This document shows, piece after piece, positions 1 through 5,624 of a stretch of DNA of 8,447 nt (its first letter is position 1; every line of letters begins with the position of its first letter). This DNA comes from Methylophilaceae bacterium UBA7525 (GTDB lineage: Bacteria > Pseudomonadota > Gammaproteobacteria > Burkholderiales > Methylophilaceae): assembly GCA_002479405.1 (NCBI GenBank), contig DLMX01000126.1:1-8447 (forward strand), read 5' to 3'. A model generated the notes under the pieces. The model searched no databases. It saw nothing but the letters and a program-made list of their open reading frames with translations, and was not told the DNA's origin. Made by a program: the position numbers and the translations under genes.

Positions 1-238
1 CTGCACCGGAAGTCATACCTGTGCATCTGCTTTCATTTGGATCGAGAGGGGTGCGGGCGTCGTAGAGATCAGCCAGAACGGTGTTGTAGTAGGCCTTGGC
101 TTCTGCCAGGCAGGCGCGGTTGGCCGATTTGATCGTGTAATTTTGGTAAGCCGGCAGTGCGATTGCAGCCAGAATGCCGATGATGGCGACAACGATCATC
201 AGTTCGATCAAGGTAAAACCTTTTTGTACTTGTTTCAT
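1..238 (-). CDS. Type IV pilin, major-pilin type (3' end beyond window)
   Basis: Only the first 79 codons are present; the gene continues past the left edge. The protein begins MKQVQKG followed by FTLIELMIVVAIIGILAAIA, the class III signal and N-terminal helix of type IV pilins. Prepilin peptidase should cut after Gly7, leaving Phe8 to be N-methylated, and Glu12 (Glu5 of the mature protein) is the conserved assembly residue. The globular start contains Cys45 and a second Cys near residue 72, which could form a disulfide. A GGGGG Shine-Dalgarno (246-250) lies 7 nt before the ATG and supports this start. The subunit would be assembled in the inner membrane into a pilus used for adhesion, twitching or DNA uptake. 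With the C-terminal half missing, a minor pilin or a type II secretion pseudopilin cannot be fully excluded, but the leader fits PilA best. The gene stands alone here, with 260 bp of upstream DNA before the MITE-like element. Confidence 0.9.
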   Translation of the reverse strand, partial: MKQVQKGFTLIELMIVVAIIGILAAIALPAYQNYTIKSANRACLAEAKAYYNTVLADLYDARTPLDPNESRCTGMTSGA

Positions 239-310
239 TATGATACCCCCTATAAAAATGGATTGATGCACACGGAAAAACCGGGAGCGAAGAACTGGAA
301 CGGCCTGAAA

Positions 311-328
311 GCATATTCAGCAATATGC
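311..328. repeat. Short hairpin in the pilin upstream region
   Basis: GCATATT (311-317) and AATATGC (322-328) are perfect reverse complements around the 4-nt loop CAGC. It lies about 75 bp before the pilin ATG, so it could be in the leader RNA or be a small operator. With only 7 AT-rich base pairs it may be chance. Confidence 0.35.
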
Positions 329-418
329 TGTGTCAGTTTTAACTCTCAAATCTTTCGCACACAGGACAAAGCTTATTCTATCAGCTTGAAAAATGGAAAC
401 CCCCAAAAAGTCCGGATA

Positions 419-449
419 CGGAATACTGACAAAAATTGTCAGTATTCCG
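419..449. repeat. Perfect 14-bp inverted repeat upstream of the pilin gene
   Basis: CGGAATACTGACAA (419-432) is the exact reverse complement of TTGTCAGTATTCCG (436-449), separated by AAA. Neither strand shows the T-run directly after the stem that an intrinsic terminator needs; on the minus strand a T5 run occurs only about 13 nt further on. It could be an operator for a dimeric regulator of the pilin gene, an RNA hairpin at the start of its transcript, or the relic of a terminator. The symmetry is seen directly; the role is unknown. Confidence 0.75.
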
Positions 450-498
450 GCGCTGCTATGCTGGGCTGTGGCAGATGGATTTCAGGCTCTCACCTTAA

Positions 499-516
499 GG
501 AGGCGCTGATTAAATG
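499..516 (+). repeat. Left terminal inverted repeat of the MITE-like element
   Basis: It is 18 bp, GGAGGCGCTGATTAAATG, with one mismatch to its partner at 681-698. Read inward it contains GGAGG followed 10 nt later by ATG, so it could also serve as a translation start site. Confidence 0.8.
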
Positions 517-687
517 AGTGAGCGGGATGAAGTGCAACCGCAAGGGTCGTGTCCGTCAAGACGGCTGCCAAGGCAGCTCGGCTTGACGCCACAAGGCGCC
601 CGGAACGCAGCAGCCGAGATAGTATGCGTTATACAGCGAGGTTGTGAGTACCGCGCAACGCAGCAATTCGCCCGCGTAGCCATTTAA
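510..687. other. Overlapping 57-codon open frames on both strands of the MITE-like element (coding status doubtful)
   Basis: On the plus strand an ATG at 514 opens a 57-codon frame that closes with TAA at 685-687. On the minus strand an ATG at 681-683 opens a 57-codon frame that closes with TAA at 510-512. Each start sits in one terminal repeat behind GGAGG, and each stop sits in the opposite repeat. The plus-strand peptide begins MSERDEVQPQG and is rich in Arg and Gln; the minus-strand one begins MATRANCC and has many Cys. Neither resembles a family I know. Two GC-rich frames of this length could be open by chance, and repeats of this sort are often mis-annotated as small proteins, so I do not call them genes. 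Confidence 0.2.
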
Positions 688-698
688 TCGGCGCCTCC
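681..698 (-). repeat. Right terminal inverted repeat of the MITE-like element
   Basis: Its reverse complement is GGAGGCGCCGATTAAATG, one mismatch from the left repeat. It is followed by TAA (699-701), matching the TAA before the left repeat. Confidence 0.8.
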
Positions 699-717
699 TA
701 AAGTGCCTGTGGTGCAA

Positions 718-746
718 TAAAAAAAGCCTCGAACGAGGCTTCTTTA
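718..746 (-). terminator. Rho-independent terminator of the MxaD-like gene
   Basis: The stem AAGCCTC (724-730) pairs with GAGGCTT (735-741) around the loop GAAC. On the minus strand the stem is followed by a long T-run (complement of 718-725), a classic intrinsic terminator starting about 28 bp after the stop codon of the upstream gene. On the plus strand only TCTTT follows, so termination in that direction would be weaker. Confidence 0.9.
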
Positions 747-768
747 TGGCCTTAATGGCACGAGGCGG

Positions 769-1290
769 TTACTTGGATTCAAGAGTTTTCTTCAGGCCTT
801 CCAGGCCGGCATCCACCAGCTCAGTCGCAGCTTTTAATGCACTTTCATCATCCTGACCTTCAGGAATTGGCGGATTGAGTTTATAGACGCGATAGAAACG
901 CGCGACCCACTGTACGGTTGTTTCACCGGCGTTCGGGCCCGGCTTGACGGTCATGAAGGCGTTGAAATCGGCGACCGGCAGAGAGCCTTCAACGATTTCA
1001 TACCGCATCTTCATGGATTGGTCATCGGCGTCGCGCAGTTTTTCTTTCGACGTGCCGCCGGATTTCAGGGTCAGGGTACGCAATGTGTCATCGCCCTTTT
1101 TTTCCACCTTGGTGCTGGCGACATTGGGATGCCATTTATGCATGTTGCCGAAATCCTTGACCATGGCCCAGACTTGGGCAGGCTCAGCCTTGATGGTGAC
1201 GGATTTGTCCACTTTTTGCGGGGATGGGCCGTGCGCCATGGCGGTGAGTGGCAGGACTGCAAGTGCAAGTAGTGCGAAAATCTTTTTCAT
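769..1290 (-). CDS. Periplasmic SRPBCC (START-like) protein, MxaD-like
   Basis: This is a 173-residue exported protein. Residues 1-19 form a Sec signal peptide (MKK, hydrophobic core, cleavage after AMA), so the mature protein starts HGPSPQKVDK. The rest fits the polyketide cyclase/SRPBCC helix-grip fold: a first strand (VTIKAEPAQVWAMVKDFGN), the conserved Trp-His (KWHPNV), a central LRTLTL strand, an EIVEGSLPV strand, a TTVQWVARF strand, and the long C-terminal helix that closes the hydrophobic pocket. The HGP mature start, size and C-terminal helix resemble MxaD, a periplasmic protein of methylotrophs linked to electron transfer from methanol dehydrogenase. That likeness is from memory and no other mxa gene is in view, so function is inferred. 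GGAG at 1299-1302 lies 8 nt before the ATG. It is probably co-transcribed with the propeller gene 95 bp upstream and ends at the terminator 718-746. Confidence 0.85.
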   Translation of the reverse strand: MKKIFALLALAVLPLTAMAHGPSPQKVDKSVTIKAEPAQVWAMVKDFGNMHKWHPNVASTKVEKKGDDTLRTLTLKSGGTSKEKLRDADDQSMKMRYEIVEGSLPVADFNAFMTVKPGPNAGETTVQWVARFYRVYKLNPPIPEGQDDESALKAATELVDAGLEGLKKTLESK

Positions 1291-1385
1291 ACGAGTTTCT
1301 CCATTCCTATTATAAAAATAACAAACGACTTCTTATTCACGATACAAATCGGAATTCATGGATAACAGCATCTGCGTCAACGCCT

Positions 1386-2348
1386 TCAATCCTGGCCGTT
1401 GAGAATGAAACGTCCGAACGCACGGCTTTGTTGACCGGTTTTGATGGTATCGACAATTTTGTGGGTGCTGGCATCAATCACGGTAACAGCATCATCTGAC
1501 CAGCTGGCGACATAAACGCGCTGCGAGACCTTATCAAAATCGATACCTTCTGGAAAGCCACCGGTTTCAATGGTGGTGATGAGTTTGCGCGATGCGGCAT
1601 CGATCACGGAGACGCTGTCGTCCTGGGTGTTGGTGACAAAAACGGTTTTGCTGTCCGGGCTGATGGCGGCACAGTAAGGGCGTGTGCCGACCTGAATCTT
1701 GTGCGTCTCGCCGGTGGCCAGTCCGATGACCGATACGCTGTCTTCATGGACGTTGACTGCATAGAGATGCTGCCCGTCCGGGCTGATGCTGATGCCGAAC
1801 GGGTGAGCGCCGACTGGGATGCGGGAGGTCACGGTCATGCTGGCTGTGTCGATGACGCCGATATCGTCGCTGTCGCGATTGCTGACGTACAGCGTCTTGC
1901 CGTCCGGGCTGATGGCAAGGCCAGCCGGGGCTTTGCCGATGCTGACTTTGCGTTGCTGTTTGGAATCCTGTGTGCTGATGGCAATCACGCTGTCCTGATA
2001 CCAGTCTGCAACGTATAGCGTATCGCCGTTTGGTGAAATAGCGACGGCTACGGGTGAGCCGCTCAGCTGTATTTCATCGAGCATGACATTGCTTGCGCTG
2101 TCGATGACAGAGATGGACTGGCTTTCCACATTGGAGACGAACACGCGTTGAATGGCCGCGGATACCGAGACACCTACAGGGCCTTTGCCGACGGCGATGG
2201 TTGCTATCACTTTGTTGCTGCCGAGGTCGATCACGCTGACATCATGGCTGCCTTGATTGGTGATATAGGCATAATCATTGGCCAGCCCCGGGCGGGATAA
2301 GGTGAGTAATGCAATGAAACAGCCGGCTATGAGGTTTTTTGAGTTCAA
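1386..2348 (-). CDS. Exported seven-bladed YVTN beta-propeller protein
   Basis: I place the start at the TTG at 2346-2348, giving 320 residues. It opens with MNSKNLIAGC, a hydrophobic run, and a likely signal peptidase I site after PGLA (residue 23). Seven repeats of 41-42 residues follow, each opening with a YVTN-type strand (near residues 28, 70, 112, 154, 196, 237, 279) and carrying SVIDxAS and ISPDG motifs, which builds one complete seven-bladed propeller. Proteins of this family act in the periplasm; some bind partners of quinoprotein or cytochrome systems, others are structural, and no catalytic residues are evident. The frame stays open upstream to a TTG at 2447, but that codon lies inside a strong promoter -35 box, so the longer protein cannot come from that promoter. 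The ribosome site before 2348 is weak, so the start is not certain. The next gene on the strand is the MxaD-like protein. Confidence 0.85.
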   Translation of the reverse strand: MNSKNLIAGCFIALLTLSRPGLANDYAYITNQGSHDVSVIDLGSNKVIATIAVGKGPVGVSVSAAIQRVFVSNVESQSISVIDSASNVMLDEIQLSGSPVAVAISPNGDTLYVADWYQDSVIAISTQDSKQQRKVSIGKAPAGLAISPDGKTLYVSNRDSDDIGVIDTASMTVTSRIPVGAHPFGISISPDGQHLYAVNVHEDSVSVIGLATGETHKIQVGTRPYCAAISPDSKTVFVTNTQDDSVSVIDAASRKLITTIETGGFPEGIDFDKVSQRVYVASWSDDAVTVIDASTHKIVDTIKTGQQSRAFGRFILNGQD

Positions 2349-2417
2349 GAAGATGTGCTTAAAGGATGGTTGATGGCGTGTTGAAAACGCAGTATGACTG
2401 ATTATGGTTGACCCGGA

Positions 2418-2447
2418 AGTATAAGCGTCGGCGCCAAACGGCGTCAA
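2418..2447 (-). promoter_or_regulatory. Sigma-70 promoter of the propeller/MxaD-like operon
   Basis: On the minus strand, TTGACG (2442-2447) and TATACT (2418-2423) stand 18 bp apart, each at most one base from the consensus hexamers. Transcription should start near 2411, about 60 nt before the proposed TTG start at 2348. Confidence 0.7.
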
Positions 2448-2535
2448 GGCGGCATGGCTGCCGGTAGTGAATGACCCCTATCAATAAAAGGTGAAATATG
2501 AAAAAATAAGGCCAAACTTTTAAGGTCTTTTTATC

Positions 2536-3075
2536 ATGTTAGATCGCGATGGATATCGACCTAATGTAGGCATCATTTTATGCAACGCCAGCAATAAGGT
2601 ATTTTGGGGTAAACGTATCCGGGAGCATTCCTGGCAATTTCCGCAAGGTGGCATCAAGCACGGTGAGACGCCTGAGCAGGCAATGTACCGTGAATTGATG
2701 GAAGAAGTCGGTTTGCGTCCTGAGCATGTCAAAATCCTTGGCCGCACTCGGGATTGGTTACGCTATGACGTACCAACCAACTGGATCAAGCGTGAATGGC
2801 GCGGTAGCTACAGAGGGCAGAAACAGATTTGGTTCTTGTTGCGTATGGTGGGTCGCGATACGGATGTTTCCTTGCGCGCCACTGCGCATCCGGAATTCGA
2901 TGCCTGGCGCTGGAATGAGTACTGGGTGCCGCTGGAGAGTGTGATCGAATTCAAGCGAGATGTTTACCGCATGGCCTTGAATGAGTTGTCGCATCATCTC
3001 AACCATGATCATCCACGCCGCAGTGTGAACAAACCTGCGCCTGAAACCAAGGCAGGTCGGCTGACGAACTGTTAA
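2536..3075 (+). CDS. rppH: RNA pyrophosphohydrolase RppH (Nudix)
   Basis: This 179-residue cytoplasmic enzyme converts the 5' triphosphate of mRNA to a monophosphate, which exposes the message to RNase E-type decay. The N-terminus MLDRDGYRPNVGI and the segment SWQFPQGGI are hallmarks of RppH. The Nudix box (GX5EX7REUXEEXGU) spans residues 38-60 with G38, E44, R52, E53, E56 and E57, the metal-binding glutamates. The later stretch GQKQIWFLLRM also matches the family. Length agrees with E. coli RppH (176 residues). The start is fixed by the conserved DGYRPNVGI; a TAAGG ribosome site at 2521-2525 lies 10 nt upstream. The tail after about residue 155 (HLNHDHPRR onward) is lineage-variable. The gene diverges from the propeller gene and converges on psd, with 28 bp between stop codons. 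Confidence 0.96.
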   Translation: MLDRDGYRPNVGIILCNASNKVFWGKRIREHSWQFPQGGIKHGETPEQAMYRELMEEVGLRPEHVKILGRTRDWLRYDVPTNWIKREWRGSYRGQKQIWFLLRMVGRDTDVSLRATAHPEFDAWRWNEYWVPLESVIEFKRDVYRMALNELSHHLNHDHPRRSVNKPAPETKAGRLTNC

Positions 3076-3097
3076 AAAGTTCAGCTTGCTCCATTCT

Positions 3098-3129
3098 GTG
3101 AGTTCATGGCTTGCTGGCCATGAACTCAC
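3098..3129. terminator. Strong hairpin spanning the psd stop codon, between convergent rppH and psd
   Basis: GTGAGTTCATGGC (3098-3110) and GCCATGAACTCAC (3117-3129) are perfect 13-bp arms around a 6-nt loop. The stem covers the last codons and the stop of psd. No T-run follows directly on either strand; the nearest on the minus strand is T5 at 3074-3078, 19 nt on. It is more likely an mRNA 3' stabiliser or an imperfect bidirectional terminator than a textbook terminator. Confidence 0.5.
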
Positions 3130-3952
3130 CCAGGCGAACTGTATTACCGGCAGTCCATTGCGGATTGAAATCCAGCTTGCCGGTCGGGAACAGCATGACA
3201 ACCGTGGATCCCAGCAGGAAGCGCCCCATCTCTTCACCCTGCCTTAGGGCAATGTTCTGTTCATCATAGCGCCAGCTTCGCACGGCTCCTGACCGTGGCG
3301 GGTTGACGATGCCATGCCATGTGGTGGCCATGCTGCCGACGATGGTGGCGCCGACCAGTACCAGCACAAATCTGCCGACCGCTTCGGATTCAAATTCACA
3401 GACGACGCGTTCATTGCGGGCGAACAGGCCGGGCACACCTTCTGCCGTTAGCGGATTGACCGAGAACAGGTCGCCCGGCACATGGCACATGCTCTTCAGT
3501 TGGCCGTCGCACGGCATGTGAATTCGATGATAGTCCCGAGGGCTTAAATACAGCGTGGCGAAGCTGCCGTCCATGAAACTTTCTGCCAGCGCTGCATCAC
3601 CCGCAAGCAGGGCGGTGGTTGAATATTGATGCCCCTTGGCCTGGAAAATCTGGTCGTTTCTGATTGCACCGAACTGGCTGATGGCGCCATCCACCGGGCA
3701 GATGAAATCCGCGTGGGCGATGGGTCTTGCATCTGCGCGCAGGGCGCGGGTGAAGAAGTCATTGAAAGTTGCGTAGTTGCCGATGTCCGGCTTCTCAGCT
3801 TCATTCATGTTGACGCCATAACGACCAATGAACCAGCGAATTACGGTCGTAGTCAGCCGCCCGGCCTTCGCATTGGCGAATTTCCCGGCGAGGATGGTGA
3901 TGGCCTGTTTCGGCAGGCAATACTGAATGATGACGGCAAGACGTTTATGCAC
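3104..3952 (-). CDS. psd: Phosphatidylserine decarboxylase proenzyme
   Basis: The 282-residue precursor makes phosphatidylethanolamine from phosphatidylserine at the inner membrane. It self-cleaves at the LGST motif (L247-T250) between Gly248 and Ser249; Ser249 becomes the pyruvoyl group of the small alpha chain and residues 1-248 form the beta chain. Asp88 (PVDGA), His145 (YHRIHMP) and Ser249 match the catalytic triad known for E. coli Psd (D90, H147, S254). Length is a little below the E. coli enzyme (322) but normal for betaproteobacteria. The start is GTG at 3950-3952; an in-frame TAA lies 11 codons upstream and GAGG sits 5 nt before it. The gene follows ilvC on the same strand, but a strong terminator stands between them, so it probably has its own promoter. 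The stop codon lies inside the hairpin 3098-3129. Confidence 0.95.
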   Translation of the reverse strand: MHKRLAVIIQYCLPKQAITILAGKFANAKAGRLTTTVIRWFIGRYGVNMNEAEKPDIGNYATFNDFFTRALRADARPIAHADFICPVDGAISQFGAIRNDQIFQAKGHQYSTTALLAGDAALAESFMDGSFATLYLSPRDYHRIHMPCDGQLKSMCHVPGDLFSVNPLTAEGVPGLFARNERVVCEFESEAVGRFVLVLVGATIVGSMATTWHGIVNPPRSGAVRSWRYDEQNIALRQGEEMGRFLLGSTVVMLFPTGKLDFNPQWTAGNTVRLGEFMASKP

Positions 3953-3984
3953 AAGGGCCTCGGTGGAATATTGGCGGATGGCTT

Positions 3985-3990
3985 ATTATA
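3985..3990 (-). promoter_or_regulatory. Possible -10 box of psd
   Basis: A perfect TATAAT on the minus strand, 33 bp before the GTG start and just downstream of the ilvC terminator. The -35 region falls in the terminator T-tract and fits TTGACA poorly. A start near 3978 would leave a leader of about 26 nt with the GAGG ribosome site intact. Confidence 0.45.
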
Positions 3991-4007
3991 TGGATTAATC
4001 GGTTGAT

Positions 4008-4042
4008 AAAAAAAGGCAGGACGTGAAACGTCCTGCCTTTTT
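4008..4042 (-). terminator. Rho-independent terminator after ilvC
   Basis: GGCAGGACGT (4015-4024) pairs with ACGTCCTGCC (4028-4037) around GAA. Seven As precede and five Ts follow the stem on the plus strand, so it is a strong terminator for the ilv operon on the minus strand and could work both ways. It begins 33 bp after the ilvC stop. Confidence 0.92.
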
Positions 4043-4075
4043 GGTTTCAATGCTTACAGATTGGTTCTTGGCAGA

Positions 4076-5092
<1,017 letters not shown>

Positions 5093-5131
5093 GGGGTTTC
5101 CTTAGTTCAATCTTTAAAAATAGTGGTGGTT

Positions 5132-5623
5132 CTATACTTTGAGAATGCGGTCGCCGCGACCGATGCCGGAGGCACCGGTCCGTACGGTTTCCAGAATGGC
5201 GCTTTTGTCGAGCGCTTCCAGAAAGGCGTCCAGCTTGGAACTGGAACCGGTGACTTCGATTGTGTAGCTGCCATCTGCCACATCGATGATGCGGCCGCGG
5301 AAGATATCGCACATCCGTTTCATTTCATCGCGAAAGATGCCGGTTGCCTTGACCTTGACCAGCATCAGTTCGCGTTCGATATAACGCCCGTCATTCAGGT
5401 CGAGCACCTTGACCACATCGACCAGCTTGTTGAGCTGTTTGATGATCTGCTCGATCACTTCCTCTGATCCGGAAGTGACGATGGTCATGCGTGACAGCGT
5501 GGCATCTTCGGTGGGCGCCACGGTCAGAGATTCGATATTGTAGGCACGTGCCGAGAACAGACCGGCGACACGTGACAGCGCACCGGATTCGTTTTCCATC
5601 AGCAGCGAAATGATATGTTTCAT
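5132..5623 (-). CDS. ilvH: Acetolactate synthase small (regulatory) subunit
   Basis: The 163-residue protein binds the catalytic subunit, raises its activity and confers valine feedback inhibition. An N-terminal ACT domain (about residues 3-77, MKHIISLLMENESGALSRV onward) is followed by the C-terminal small-subunit domain (about 84-158) ending RGDRILKV. Asn11, Gly14 and Asn29, known in E. coli IlvH as needed for valine sensitivity, are all present, so feedback control is likely intact. Length matches E. coli IlvH. The ATG is one base after the ilvB stop, and its ribosome site GGGAGAA (5631-5637) lies inside the last ilvB codons, so the two are probably translationally coupled. Confidence 0.97.
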   Translation of the reverse strand: MKHIISLLMENESGALSRVAGLFSARAYNIESLTVAPTEDATLSRMTIVTSGSEEVIEQIIKQLNKLVDVVKVLDLNDGRYIERELMLVKVKATGIFRDEMKRMCDIFRGRIIDVADGSYTIEVTGSSSKLDAFLEALDKSAILETVRTGASGIGRGDRILKV

Positions 5624-5624
5624 C

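Larger units (their letters stand above)
499..698. mobile_element. 200-bp MITE-like element with 18-bp terminal inverted repeats
   Basis: The left end GGAGGCGCTGATTAAATG (499-516) and the reverse complement of the right end (681-698) differ at one base in 18. Weaker symmetry continues inward, with GCGGGATGAAGTGC (522-535) facing GCGGGCGAATTGC (reverse complement of 663-675). The element is flanked by TAA at 496-498 and TAA at 699-701, which fits a 3-bp target duplication; IS5-family elements of the IS1031 group are known to make 3-bp TNA duplications. Inside are a nested hairpin, with CGTCAAG (554-560) pairing CTTGACG (582-588) and GCTGCC (564-569) pairing GGCAGC (572-577), and a 9-bp direct repeat AACGCAGCA (604-612, 657-665). 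No transposase is encoded, so it would be non-autonomous. The three-base duplication is weak evidence alone; family assignment needs copies elsewhere in the genome. Confidence 0.7.
239..768. other. 530-bp region without a convincing gene
   Basis: This stretch separates the pilin gene from the MxaD-like gene. Going leftward on the minus strand it holds the terminator of the MxaD-like gene (718-746), a 200-bp MITE-like element (499-698), a perfect 14-bp inverted repeat (419-449), a small 7-bp hairpin (311-328) and the pilin leader with its GGGGG ribosome site. The pilin promoter must lie within it or inside the mobile element; I could not pick it out with confidence. The plus-strand frame at 143-517 overlaps the pilin start and the 14-bp repeat and has no family signature, so I do not call it. 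Confidence 0.7.

Noticed and set aside
320..336. A sigma-54-like site (TGACAC then TTGCT, minus strand) for the pilin gene
   Set aside because: The -24 element reads GA rather than GG, and the spacing to the GC of the -12 element is one base too long. Sigma-54 control of pilA is known in other bacteria but is not supported here.
143..517. A 124-codon plus-strand frame across the pilin start
   Set aside because: It overlaps the pilin 5' end, the 14-bp inverted repeat and the left end of the mobile element. It has no ribosome site or family signature.
1309..1314. A perfect TATAAT before the MxaD-like gene
   Set aside because: A transcript from it would start at about 1302 and cut into the GGAG ribosome site, and no -35 box is seen.
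1653..1914. Nearly identical GTCCGGGCTGATG segments at 1653, 1776 and 1902
   Set aside because: They are spaced 123 and 126 bp apart and are simply the repeated ISPDG motif of successive propeller blades, not a separate DNA repeat or CRISPR array.
2319..2330. A lipobox-like IAGC near the N-terminus of the propeller protein
   Set aside because: Only about four hydrophobic residues precede the Cys, and the hydrophobic core lies after it, which suits signal peptidase I cleavage after PGLA instead.
2498..2509. A three-codon upstream frame (MKK, stop) with an AAAGG site before rppH
   Set aside because: It is too short to separate from chance, and no evidence ties it to rppH translation.
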